Source: CAYYNP01 sp964472545 | Lineage (GTDB): Bacteria > Planctomycetota > Planctomycetia > Pirellulales > Thermoguttaceae | Direction of reading: 5' to 3' | Length of the DNA: 27,164 bases | NCBI GenBank assembly: GCA_964472545.1 | Contig: CAYYNP010000117.1 | Location: forward strand, 1 to 27,164 | Shown: in pieces, positions 1 to 7,450 of the stretch | Layout: every line of letters begins with the position of its first letter | Numbering within the stretch: the stretch's first letter is position 1 | Program-made: the position numbers and the translations under genes | The notes under the pieces: generated by a model | What the model saw: only the letters and a program-made list of their open reading frames with translations | What the model was told of the DNA's origin: nothing | Databases searched by the model: none

Positions 1-1100
1 TCGAGCTTCTCGCGGTCGTAGTCGCTATCGGTGACTTCCATCTCCTTGCGGATCTGGTCGGCCCGGCCGTCGATGGCCTTCTTCGTGCCGGCGCCGCCGA
101 CGATGATCGTGTCGTCGGCCGTGATGGTCACTTTCTTGGCGGTACCCAGATCGGAGAGCTTCACGGCGTCGAGCTTCACGCCGAGGTCCTTCAGGATCGC
201 TTGGGCGCCGGTCAGCGTGGCAATGTCGCCGAGCATCGCCTTGCGGCGGTCGCCGTAGCCGGGAGCCTTCACGGCACAAATGTTGAGGATGCCGCGCATC
301 TTGTTGACGACCAACGTCGCCAGGGCCTCGCCCTCGATGTCTTCGGCAATCACCAACAGCGGCCGGTTCGACTTGCTGACGGCCTCCAACAGCGGCACCA
401 TATCTTTGGCGTTGGAAATCTTCTCTTCGTGGATCAGGACCAGGCACTTCTCCAGTTCGACGGTCTGGTCTTCCTGGTTGGTGACGAAATGCGGCGAGAG
501 ATAGCCGCGGTCGAACTGCATGCCTTCGACCACGTCGACGTGCGTCTCGGCTTGCCGTCCCTCTTCGACGGTGATCACGCCGTCCTTGCCGACTTTCACG
601 AACGCGTCGGCCAGCCACTGTCCGATCGAAGGATCGTTGTTGCCGGCGATCGTGGCGACCTGGGCGATCTCTTTCTTGTTCTTTTCATTGACCGGGTTCG
701 ACATGCGCTTGATCGACCCGACCACCGCTTCGGTCGCCTTCTGGATGCCGCGGTTCAGCGCCATCGGGTCGGCGCCGGCGGCGACCATCCGCAGGCCTTC
801 CTTGTAGATCGCCTCGGCCAACACGGTCGCGGTGGTGGTTCCGTCACCGGCGATGTCGTTGGTTTTCGAGGCGGCTTCCTTGACCAATTGGGCACCCAGA
901 TTCTCTTCCGGGTCGTCCAGGTCGATATCCTCGGCCACGGTGACCCCGTCCTTGGTCACCTTCGGTGCCCCCCAACCTTTGTCCAACACGGCGTTTCGGC
1001 CGCGTGGGCCGAGCGTGCTGATCACGGCCCGGGCCAGTTTGCTCACACCGGCAGCCAACGGCGCTCGGGCTTCATCTTCAAAGACCATCTGCTTTGCCAC
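1..1100 (-). CDS. groEL: Chaperonin GroEL (Cpn60), partial at window edge
   Basis: ATP-dependent cytosolic chaperonin subunit that folds proteins inside a double-ring cage. About the first 366 codons are present; the rest lies beyond the left edge (the family is about 545 residues). The reading starts M-AKQMVFEDEARAPLAAG and contains the nucleotide-binding motifs TLGPRGRN (about residues 29-36) and GDGTTTATVLA (about 85-95). It also has the apical-domain segment VVEGMQFDRGYLSP and the intermediate-domain stretch SDYDREKLE close to the edge. The start is GTG at 1100, supported by AGGAGG at 1109-1114, eight bases upstream. No groES lies upstream and no CIRCE-type inverted repeat was found, so this may be one of the stand-alone groEL copies that planctomycetes often carry (inference). 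Identity is secure from the motifs. Confidence 0.97.
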   Translation of the reverse strand, partial: MAKQMVFEDEARAPLAAGVSKLARAVISTLGPRGRNAVLDKGWGAPKVTKDGVTVAEDIDLDDPEENLGAQLVKEAASKTNDIAGDGTTTATVLAEAIYKEGLRMVAAGADPMALNRGIQKATEAVVGSIKRMSNPVNEKNKKEIAQVATIAGNNDPSIGQWLADAFVKVGKDGVITVEEGRQAETHVDVVEGMQFDRGYLSPHFVTNQEDQTVELEKCLVLIHEEKISNAKDMVPLLEAVSKSNRPLLVIAEDIEGEALATLVVNKMRGILNICAVKAPGYGDRRKAMLGDIATLTGAQAILKDLGVKLDAVKLSDLGTAKKVTITADDTIIVGGAGTKKAIDGRADQIRKEMEVTDSDYDREKL

Positions 1101-1114
1101 AGCGGATTCCTCCT

Positions 1115-1462
1115 GTTGCTGGCGAAAATACGGTTTCACCCAATCTCGGCCGCTAGCAGCCGAACGACGGGCGACAGTATTCTTGTTTGGCGGACTCTTG
1201 TCTGGGTGTCTCGATCACCCCCGGGCGTACCCCAACCACATTTGGCAGCCGGCGATGTATGGCCGCCCTTTAATGCAAGCGGCGTGCCAACCGAATGTCA
1301 TGGCGACGCAACATCTTTCTCGGAAATGTCTTGCGTCGATCTCCGACGACGCCGATCAAGGAGCGCTGGCAAAGGGCACCTCGCCTGCATGCCATTTTGG
1401 CAGTCGGGTAGCTGGCGGCTGCGCGTAGAGCGGCCTTCGGCCGTGGCCGGGGAGATGATGGT
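1115..1462. other. Intergenic region upstream of groEL, no feature recognised
   Basis: This stretch should hold the groEL promoter (minus strand). I see no convincing promoter, no CIRCE operator, no groES and no credible small gene. Open frames crossing it on the plus strand are antisense to groEL and lack family resemblance. Confidence 0.5.
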
Positions 1463-1504
1463 GATTCGGGGCTGGGGATTCGGGGCTGGGGATTCGGGGC
1501 GGGG
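1463..1504. repeat. 14-bp tandem repeat, three copies
   Basis: The unit GATTCGGGGCTGGG occurs at 1463-1476 and 1477-1490, with a third slightly changed copy at 1491-1504. It lies between groEL and the palindromic element that follows. Confidence 0.8.
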
Positions 1505-1508
1505 GGCG

Positions 1509-1702
1509 TTGGCCAAAGGCCAACTTTCACCGTAGCCTGGGGCAACGTCCCAGGTATCCGATCCACGGCAAACGCCATATTGGCCGAAGGCCATAATCAC
1601 GCTGTCGATAGCCGGTGAATATGGCCTTCGGCCAAACGGCTCCGACACGCACCGCCTTCCTGGGCGTTGCCCCAGGCTACGATGAGAACTGGCCTTCGGC
1701 CA
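1509..1702. repeat. Nested inverted-repeat (REP-like) element
   Basis: The outer arms are 1509-1554 and 1659-1702. They carry TAGCCTGGGGCAACG and its near-complement CGTTGCCCCAGGCTA, each next to a GGCC(A/T)..GGCC palindrome. An inner pair, TTGGCCGAAGGCCAT (about 1580-1594) and ATGGCCTTCGGCCAA (1621-1635), is a perfect complement. The whole can fold into a large cruciform or RNA hairpin between the divergent neighbourhoods of groEL and the oxidoreductase stop. It resembles intergenic repeat families of planctomycete genomes. Its function is unknown; it may act as a bidirectional terminator. Confidence 0.75.
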
Positions 1703-1743
1703 GAAAGCACGGCAAGCACCGGCATCGAGCCCCCAGCCTGACC

Positions 1744-3123
1744 TCAGATCAGATCCCACGGCTTGCGGGCCTCGCGACCCAGCATCCGGTTTGCCTCCTC
1801 GTCGTCGAGGATCTGTTCCGCGCGGAGGTCCCATTTCAGCCGCCGGCCGACTTTCAAGGCGATGTTGCCCAAGTGGGCCACGATCGTCGAACGATGGCCG
1901 ATCTCGACGTCGGCGGCCGGCCTTTGGCGGGTCCGAACACAGCGCAGGAAGTTCTCGACATGCGGCCCGACCGACTCCGGCCCGAACGCCTCCTGACGCT
2001 CCATCCGAAAGCGTTCCACCGCGCCACGATCGGCCGCTTTCTCACCCGGCTTCAACTCGGGGTAGATCTCGAAGCCCAGCCGATCGGCAAACAGGGCTCC
2101 GCGCGTGCCATAGAAGGCCAACCCGTTGGGCCGATCGTCGGGGCCGTTGGCCCGATAGTACCTCTTGCCGGGCGTGCGGCCGCCAAGTCCGTGGGCGTTG
2201 AGATGGCAGGCCTCGTAGCTGACGACCAGTCCGGGATACTCGTAGGTCACCTGGTGGACGTCGGGCACTTCGCCGTCGTCGTCCAGCGCAAAGCGTCCGC
2301 CGGCCGCCGAGACGGTTCGCGGGGCGTCGACGCCGAGGACCTGGTGCATGCTGTCGAAACGATGGACGCCCCAGTCGGTGATCTTCCCGCCGGCGTAGTC
2401 CCAGAAGTAGCGGTAGCTGTTCACGAACCGATTGCGGTTAAACGGCACGCGCGGCGCCGGCCCGAGATACATGTCCCAGCCGACGCCCGGCGGCACCGGC
2501 GAGTCCGGCTCCTTTCCGATCCCCTCGGGCGTGAGATTGGCGAAGTTCCATATTCGCACGTAGTGCACGTCGCCCAACTCGCCGCTTTGAATGATGCGGC
2601 GGACGCGATCGAAGTGGGGTGCCGAGCGTTGTTGGGTCCCCGTCTGAACGACGCGGCGATGACGCCGCGCGGCCTCGACTATCGCCCGGCCCTCGCGAAC
2701 GTTGTGGGCCAGCGGCTTTTCCACGTAAACGTCTTTGCCCGCGCGGCAGGCCAACACGGTGGCGATGGCGTGCCAATGGTCGGGCGTGGCCACCACGACG
2801 GCGTCGAGGTGCTCTTGGTCGAGGAGCTTCCGCAAGTCGCGAAACGCCTGGCAGCGTGGGCCGAATTCCGCTTGCATGCGTAACAGCCGCTGGTCGTAAA
2901 CGTCGCAAACGGCGTCGAACTGCACGCCGGGGATCTTGCGCATGTGGTCGGCCACGAGCCGCCCACGCCCGCCGCAGCCGATCAAACCCAGATGCACCCG
3001 CTCTGCTGCCCCCGGGACGCGGTCGGCCGCCGAAGCGTCGGTGGACAATGCTTGCGTTGTCAGCGCGGCCGTCGAGAGCACGGTGGTTCCGGCGGCGCCT
3101 TGGAGAAACTGGCGGCGTTTCAT
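1744..3123 (-). CDS. Gfo/Idh/MocA family oxidoreductase, Tat-exported
   Basis: NAD(P)-dependent sugar or polyol dehydrogenase-like protein of 459 residues. The N-terminus MKRRQFLQGAAGTTVLS is a twin-arginine-type signal, so export is expected, as is common for planctomycete members of this family. A Rossmann fold follows, with LGLIGCGGRGR at about 45-55, VVVATPDHWHA at about 109-119 and the hallmark EKP at 135-137. The C-terminal domain has GGKITDWGVHRFD (245-257), whose Asp and His match the family's conserved catalytic and substrate-binding positions. The start at ATG 3123 puts the RR motif at the extreme N-terminus and has an AAGGA ribosome site just upstream; the longer open frame runs back through the N gap and is not real. 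The substrate cannot be told from the sequence. Confidence 0.93.
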   Translation of the reverse strand: MKRRQFLQGAAGTTVLSTAALTTQALSTDASAADRVPGAAERVHLGLIGCGGRGRLVADHMRKIPGVQFDAVCDVYDQRLLRMQAEFGPRCQAFRDLRKLLDQEHLDAVVVATPDHWHAIATVLACRAGKDVYVEKPLAHNVREGRAIVEAARRHRRVVQTGTQQRSAPHFDRVRRIIQSGELGDVHYVRIWNFANLTPEGIGKEPDSPVPPGVGWDMYLGPAPRVPFNRNRFVNSYRYFWDYAGGKITDWGVHRFDSMHQVLGVDAPRTVSAAGGRFALDDDGEVPDVHQVTYEYPGLVVSYEACHLNAHGLGGRTPGKRYYRANGPDDRPNGLAFYGTRGALFADRLGFEIYPELKPGEKAADRGAVERFRMERQEAFGPESVGPHVENFLRCVRTRQRPAADVEIGHRSTIVAHLGNIALKVGRRLKWDLRAEQILDDEEANRMLGREARKPWDLI

Positions 3124-3160
3124 CGGTGCGTTCCTTAGTCGACAAGTAACCGTTGGATCG

Positions 3161-3212
<52 letters not shown>

Positions 3213-3286
3213 NNNNNNNNNNCCCCCCCCCCCCCGGGGGGGGCCCGGGGGCGGGCCCCCCCCCCCCCCCCCCCCCCCCCACCCCA
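3213..3286. other. Scaffold gap (10 N) and poly-C/G assembly artefact
   Basis: Ten N bases at 3213-3222 are followed by long runs of C and G up to about 3286. No coding sense is possible here. It is best read as a gap filled with low-quality homopolymer sequence next to a repeat. Any open frame crossing it (poly-Pro/Gly) should be ignored, and the true distance between the flanking genes is unknown. Confidence 0.9.
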
Positions 3287-3329
3287 TGCATCAGTCGACG
3301 TGTTACCACCAGGCCTCCGGCGATCGGGG

Positions 3330-3986
3330 TCATTTCGGACAGATTTGCAGCAGCACGCTTTCGGATTCGGAACCCGGCATCGGATAGGCCGCCAGCTTGC
3401 GCAGGGCGAGCGTGCCGAGCAGGCCGTGGTGGCGGGCCTCGCCGCGTTCTTCGACCCACGACGGGCCTTTGATCACCAGCAGGCGGCCGAAGGACTTCCA
3501 GTGTGGGCGGAACCACTCGAGCAGCTTCTTCATCTTGGCGACCGCCCGAACCACCAGTGTGTCGAAGCGGTTACCGGCCAGCAGGTCTTCGGCCCGGCCG
3601 TGGAGCACGGGCACGTTCAGGCCTAATTTCGCGACGATGTCGGCCACCGCCTTGGCCTTCTTGCCCACCGATTCGCAGAGAGTCACGTCGAGGTCTTCGC
3701 GCATGATCGCCAACACCACGCCCGGCACGCCACCGCCGGTGCCCACGTCGAGGACCCTCTCGCCGGGCTCCAGGAAGCGGGCGAATACGAGGCTGTCGGT
3801 CAGGTCGCGGGCGACGAACTTGTCGAAATCGGTGTGCCGAGTGAGGTTGATCTTCCCGTTCCACTCCCACAGCGCCCGGCAATACGCCTCCAGACGGGCA
3901 ATCTGCGGCGGCGGCAGTTCGAGGTCGTGCCGGGAAAGGGCTTCTGAGAGCGTGTTGGACGGGGGTGGCATGGATGGGGAGGGCAT
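3330..3986 (-). CDS. rsmG: 16S rRNA (guanine-527-N7)-methyltransferase RsmG
   Basis: SAM-dependent enzyme of 218 residues that methylates N7 of G527 in 16S rRNA (formerly GidB). The family signature is clear: WEWNGKINLTR at about 40-50, the SAM-binding loop ERVLDVGTGGGVPGVVLAI at about 76-94, a CES acidic strand end after motif I, and LLVIKGP near residue 170. Length is normal for the family. The start is taken at ATG 3986, the first Met of the open frame; no strong ribosome site is visible and Met6 is an alternative. It does not sit with gidA/parA/parB here. Its stop is close to the assembly gap, but the C-terminus looks complete. Confidence 0.95.
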   Translation of the reverse strand: MPSPSMPPPSNTLSEALSRHDLELPPPQIARLEAYCRALWEWNGKINLTRHTDFDKFVARDLTDSLVFARFLEPGERVLDVGTGGGVPGVVLAIMREDLDVTLCESVGKKAKAVADIVAKLGLNVPVLHGRAEDLLAGNRFDTLVVRAVAKMKKLLEWFRPHWKSFGRLLVIKGPSWVEERGEARHHGLLGTLALRKLAAYPMPGSESESVLLQICPK

Positions 3987-4138
3987 ATTGAGTGGCGATT
4001 CTTGGGGATTTGGGAAAGGGCCTCGGCGGCAGGGTCATTGGAGCCGTCGCCGGGCGCACCGTCAAGCGGACGGTTGTGTCGGGGGGCCGATCGGGGATAA
4101 TGGCGCTAACCGACTCAAACTGGAAACAAGGAGTGGAG

Positions 4139-4323
4139 AATGGGGACTGGCTCCGAGCGGCGGCAAATGCCAAACCCGGAGACGACGCTGCCGGCTCGGT
4201 GCCTGTCCCCTTTTTCCACGGGGCCTCGGTGTCTCCGCCCGAAAAAAAGGGGACAGGCACCGGCGGTAATACGAATCACCACCGCCGTACGGGTCGTCGC
4301 CGGAGCCAGTCCCCATTTTCGGG
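4139..4323. repeat. Nested inverted repeat with GGTGCCTGTCCCC arms
   Basis: The outer arms are AATGGGGACTGGCTCCG (4139-4155) and CGGAGCCAGTCCCCATT (about 4302-4318). The inner arms are CGGTGCCTGTCCCCTTTTT (about 4198-4216) and AAAAAGGGGACAGGCACCG (about 4244-4262). Both pairs are perfect or nearly so and are concentric, giving a long hairpin. It fills most of the 456-bp gap between rsmG and the sugar epimerase gene; the remaining bases show nothing else. It looks like a composite palindromic repeat rather than a simple terminator. Confidence 0.85.
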
Positions 4324-4442
4324 CTGCCGCACTCCCGCACTTGGCTTCCAAGAGAGACGGTAGGGCTCTTGAGTTGGAAAAGAAAAGCGGCGACCAGCCG
4401 CCACACTCCAAAAACACCCGAGAAACCTAAGGAGACACGACG

Positions 4443-5294
4443 ATGCGTTTTGGCATGAATCTTCTGATGTGGACCGACACCCTCACCGACGACGATCTGC
4501 CGCTGGTCGATCAACTCAAGGCAATCGGGTTCGACGCGGTGGAAATCCCGGTGTTCGACAACAATCTGGATAATTACACGAAGTGGGGGAAACGGTTTGA
4601 CGAGTTGGGGCTTTCGCGCAGTGGCACGGCCGTTCGCGGCGGAGAGGAGAATCCCATCAGCCCGGACGCGGCCGTGCGGCGCAAGGGCATCGATGCCAAC
4701 AAGCTGACGCTCGATTGTTGTGCGGCGGCCGGCTGCGAGGTGATGGCCGGGCCGTTCCATTCGGCGTTGGGTGAGTTCAGCGGCCAGGGCCCGACCGACG
4801 ACGAATGGAAGTGGGGCGTCGAGTCGATGCAGGAAGTGGCCGAGCATGCCGAGAAGGTCGGCGTCACGTTGGGCGTGGAGTATCTCAACCGCTTCGAGTG
4901 CTACTTCCTCAACACGGCGGCCGCCGGCGCCCGCTTCTGCGGCGACGTGGACCATCCCCGCTGCAAGATGATGTACGACACGTTTCATGCCCACATCGAA
5001 GAGAAGAGCGTACCCGAGGCGATCCGCTCGCTCTCGGATTGTCTGGCCCACGTTCACATCTCGGAGAATGATCGCAGCACGCCCGGGGCGGGAAACGTCC
5101 GCTGGGACGCGAACTTCGACACGCTCAAGGAGATCGGCTACGACGGGCTGATGGTCGTCGAGGCCTTCGGCTTGGCGTTGGAGAAACTCGTGCCGGCCAC
5201 CAAGATCTGGCGGCGAATGTACGAGAGCGAGGTGCAGTTGGCGACCGATGCGCTGGCGTTTATGAAGGCGGAAGTGGGGAAGCGATGGGGGTAG
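4443..5294 (+). CDS. Sugar 3-epimerase-like TIM barrel (D-tagatose/D-psicose 3-epimerase family)
   Basis: Cytosolic 283-residue protein of the AP-endonuclease-2/xylose-isomerase-like TIM-barrel family. The four metal ligands of ketose 3-epimerases can be placed: E146 in GVEYLNRFE, D179 in MYDTFHAHIEE, H205 in AHVHISEND, and E240 in MVVEAF. Their spacing equals that of the Pseudomonas cichorii D-tagatose 3-epimerase residues E152, D185, H211 and E246, with a constant offset of six, which supports a 3-epimerase rather than a generic sugar isomerase. The start at ATG 4443 has AAGGAG at 4429-4434. The gene stands alone between two repeat elements. The natural substrate (ketohexose or another sugar) is not determined. 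Confidence 0.88.
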   Translation: MRFGMNLLMWTDTLTDDDLPLVDQLKAIGFDAVEIPVFDNNLDNYTKWGKRFDELGLSRSGTAVRGGEENPISPDAAVRRKGIDANKLTLDCCAAAGCEVMAGPFHSALGEFSGQGPTDDEWKWGVESMQEVAEHAEKVGVTLGVEYLNRFECYFLNTAAAGARFCGDVDHPRCKMMYDTFHAHIEEKSVPEAIRSLSDCLAHVHISENDRSTPGAGNVRWDANFDTLKEIGYDGLMVVEAFGLALEKLVPATKIWRRMYESEVQLATDALAFMKAEVGKRWG

Positions 5295-5295
5295 G

Positions 5296-5352
5296 AGTGG
5301 GGAGTACGGAGTGGGGAGTACGGAGTGGGGGGTGGTGAGTGGTGAGTGACGG
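5296..5352. repeat. Short direct repeats of GGAGTGGGGAGTAC type
   Basis: Imperfect repeats of GGAGTGGGGAGTAC followed by GGTGAGTGGTGAGTG lie directly after the epimerase stop. Similar simple purine-rich tracts are scattered in planctomycete intergenic DNA. No function is suggested. Confidence 0.6.
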
Positions 5353-5361
5353 GGCGGGCAG

Positions 5362-5438
5362 GTGTGCCACTGCTTCGTAGAAGCAGTGCTGCCGGTAAAC
5401 GTCACGGACGCCACTGCTTCTGCGAAGCAGTGGCACAC
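5362..5438. repeat. Double-hairpin inverted repeat (CCACTGCTTC..GAAGCAGTGG)
   Basis: The outer arms GTGTGCCACTGCTTCG (5362-5377) and CGAAGCAGTGGCACAC (5423-5438) are perfect complements. Each half also folds alone: CACTGCTTC-GTA-GAAGCAGTG and CCACTGCTTC-TGC-GAAGCAGTGG. It could act as a terminator of the upstream gene, but no U-tract follows, and the symmetry suggests a REP-like repeat. Confidence 0.85.
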
Positions 5439-5510
5439 TCGATTGGTGGAGTCTGCCGTCCGACAACAGGTCGTTACCAGTCGTGCTGGTAGTTTCGATG
5501 TGGTGCTGTC

Positions 5511-6266
5511 ATGTCTAGTGGTGAAACGCCGGAGTCTTCGAGTCCGCCGGAGGGGATCTCGCTCGACGAGTTGACCGAGGCGTTTGCGCAGGCGATGGGG
5601 GCTTCGGCCGGGGCGGACGTCGAGGCGGCGGAGGACGGCGACGCGACGCAAGCAGATGCTGAGGATGTGTCGGCCGTTGAGGATGCCGGAGTGCAGGATT
5701 CGGTCGAAGAACCGGCGGCCGATGCACAAGACGATCCGTGTGAGATCTGCCCGCGCACGATCCTCGAGGCGATGTTGTTCGTGGGCAGTCGTGAGAACGA
5801 ACCGCTCTCGAGCCCTCAAGCGGCCGAGTTGATGCGGGGCGTCGAGCCGGAGGAGATTCCCGGGCTGGTCGAGGAACTCAATCGCGGCTATTCGGCCAAC
5901 GGTTGCCCCTACTACATCATCAGCACCGGCGCCGGCTACCGCATGGTGCTTCGCAGGGCGTTTCACTCGTTGCGGAATCGCTTCTACGGGCGGATTCGCG
6001 AAGCGCGGCTGTCGCAGGCGGCCATCGACGTGCTGGCGATCGTGGCCTATCAACAGCCGCTGTCGGGCGACGAGGTGGGCCGGCTGCGCGGCAAGCCCGG
6101 CGGCCAATTGTTGAGCCAACTGGTTCGCCGGGGATTGCTGCGCATCGAGCGTGAAGAGTCCAAGCGCCGCACGGCCCGCTATTTCACCACCGACCGTTTT
6201 CTCGAGTTGTTTGGTCTGGCCGATCTGGAAGACTTGCCGCAGAGCGAAGACCTCGATCGGCAGTGA
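5511..6266 (+). CDS. scpB: Segregation and condensation protein B (ScpB)
   Basis: Subunit of the bacterial SMC-ScpAB condensin that works in chromosome compaction and segregation in the cytoplasm. The protein is 251 residues. Residues 1-75 are an acidic low-complexity extension absent from the classical family. From about residue 80 the two winged-helix domains appear: ILEAMLFVGSRENEPLSS opens the first, and AAIDVLAIVAYQQPLSGDEV with LRGKPGGQLLSQLVRRGLL opens the second, both typical ScpB signatures. The start is ATG 5511; no clear ribosome site is seen and the poor conservation of the N-terminus leaves the exact start open. scpA is not in the window. Confidence 0.93.
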   Translation: MSSGETPESSSPPEGISLDELTEAFAQAMGASAGADVEAAEDGDATQADAEDVSAVEDAGVQDSVEEPAADAQDDPCEICPRTILEAMLFVGSRENEPLSSPQAAELMRGVEPEEIPGLVEELNRGYSANGCPYYIISTGAGYRMVLRRAFHSLRNRFYGRIREARLSQAAIDVLAIVAYQQPLSGDEVGRLRGKPGGQLLSQLVRRGLLRIEREESKRRTARYFTTDRFLELFGLADLEDLPQSEDLDRQ

Positions 6267-6722
6267 ACTCCCGGCCGGGTTGGTTGCCCGGCCGCGTTTT
6301 GCGAGCGACAATGGAGGAGTTGGCAGCGTGTTGCGTGCCCGCGGTGAGCCAGGTCAGAAACGACCGTATCCGCCCGGGAAATCGCTTGGCAATAACCCCA
6401 TTTGGCTAGGCGGCCCGGCACGCTCGCGGGCCTAAGTGTTTGTCGATAAACGACTTGCGAATTCCCCCCAAAAGAAGCGCAGACTTCCGTTGCGGGCGTT
6501 GGTAGAATCAGGCTTAGTTGGCACTCGGGTCTGACGCCCGGTGTGACGGTCGGCCGAGTGAGCCGGCCTCTGGTTCGAGGCGGTACGTCACGATCGAAAA
6601 CACCCGATCGAAGGACAACCACGTGAGCAGACGGGCACAACCCGCCTGAGCATCTATCGCAGCATCTCTGTCGATTTAGCCGCCATCACTCTGTCCCCTT
6701 CCTCGGTTCGGACGCCGTTTGT
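6267..6722. other. 456-bp intergenic region with possible structured RNA
   Basis: No credible protein gene is seen. GCGAGCG at 6301-6307 is complementary to CGCTCGC at 6421-6427, with a GGCC/GGCC extension, and could close a domain of about 127 nt. A second element is GTGACG (6543-6548) pairing with CGTCAC (6586-6591), enclosing GGCCG/CGGCC and GCCTC/GAGGC helices. I could not match either to a known RNA family: the SRP RNA tetraloop, tmRNA and tRNA hallmarks are absent. It may simply be the rpe leader. Confidence 0.3.
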
Positions 6723-7448
6723 ATGTCCGTCGCAAAATTGGTTGCCGATTTACGTTCCGCCGCTCCGTTGATCGAGCCGTCGTTGTTGGCGTGCGATTTT
6801 GCGCACGTGGCCGACGAGATTCGCCGCGTGGAAGAGGCCGGTGCACAAATCCTACACCTCGACGTGATGGACGGACATTTCGTCCCCAACCTCAGCTTCG
6901 GCCTACCGGTCGTCCGCGCGATCCGCCGAGTAACCGACCTGGTGCTCGACGTACACCTGATGATCTCCGAGCCGGGGAGCTACGTTGAGGCGTTTCGCGA
7001 GGCGGGTGCCGACCTGCTGACGTTCCACGTGGAAACGGTCGAGCAGCCGCGCGAGTTGCTCGAAGAGATCCGTTCGCTCGGCGCGGGCGCCGGAATCACG
7101 CTCAACCCGGCCACGCCGATCGGGGCACTCGACGATTGTCTCGAGCTGTGTGATCTGGTATTGGTGATGAGCGTGTTGGCGGGTTTCGGCGGCCAGCAGT
7201 TCGAGCCGGTGGCGCTCGAGAAGCTCCGCTACTTGCGCGAGTCGGCCGGCGACCGGTTGCTGCTTTCGGTCGACGGGGGCGTGAACCACGAGACGATCGG
7301 CCCCTGCGCAGCCGCCGGCGCCGATCTGTGCATCACCGGCTCGGCCCTGTTTTCAAACGACCAAAACGACACGGACCAAAACGACTACGCCCGGTTCATC
7401 GACGAGATGACCTCCTTGGCAAGATCGCAGAAAGACGTACGAGTATAG
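6723..7448 (+). CDS. rpe: Ribulose-phosphate 3-epimerase
   Basis: Metal-dependent TIM-barrel enzyme interconverting D-ribulose 5-phosphate and D-xylulose 5-phosphate in the pentose phosphate pathway. The protein is 241 residues. Recognisable family motifs are IEPSLLACDF (about 17-26), LHLDVMDGHFVPN, LDVHLMI, and SVDGGVN near the C-terminal phosphate site. The usual loop MSVNPGFGGQ reads MSVLAGFGGQ here, an unusual change next to the active site. The N-terminus is about 14 residues longer than typical members. ATG 6723 is kept because no better start with a ribosome site is visible. It is the first gene of a tight run with the phosphoglycerate-mutase-like gene (2-bp gap) and accD. Confidence 0.93.
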   Translation: MSVAKLVADLRSAAPLIEPSLLACDFAHVADEIRRVEEAGAQILHLDVMDGHFVPNLSFGLPVVRAIRRVTDLVLDVHLMISEPGSYVEAFREAGADLLTFHVETVEQPRELLEEIRSLGAGAGITLNPATPIGALDDCLELCDLVLVMSVLAGFGGQQFEPVALEKLRYLRESAGDRLLLSVDGGVNHETIGPCAAAGADLCITGSALFSNDQNDTDQNDYARFIDEMTSLARSQKDVRV

Positions 7449-7450
7449 TC

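Noticed and set aside
1101..1260. CIRCE operator (HrcA site) before groEL
   Set aside because: I looked for TTAGCACTC-N9-GAGTGCTAA or a close variant and found none.
201..1535. Long plus-strand open frame (about 444 codons) opposite groEL
   Set aside because: It is antisense to a clear groEL, has no family resemblance, and extends through intergenic repeats. Long antisense frames are common in GC-rich DNA.
3213..3290. G-quadruplex or functional homopolymer tract
   Set aside because: It adjoins an N gap and consists of uninterrupted C/G runs like those at the window end; an assembly artefact is the simpler explanation.
4062..6311. Minus-strand open frame of about 749 codons across the epimerase and scpB
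   Set aside because: It crosses two well-supported plus-strand genes and three repeat elements; its low-complexity and repeat-derived residues show it is a shadow.
6301..6427. Signal recognition particle RNA (GCCAGGTCAG word)
   Set aside because: The diagnostic GGAAGGAAGCAGC tetraloop region is missing, so only a generic structured-region note is kept.
6541..6591. tRNA or selC (GGTTCGA word within a stem-loop)
   Set aside because: A cloverleaf with proper D, anticodon and T arms cannot be formed; the acceptor-like stem is too short and no anticodon loop fits.
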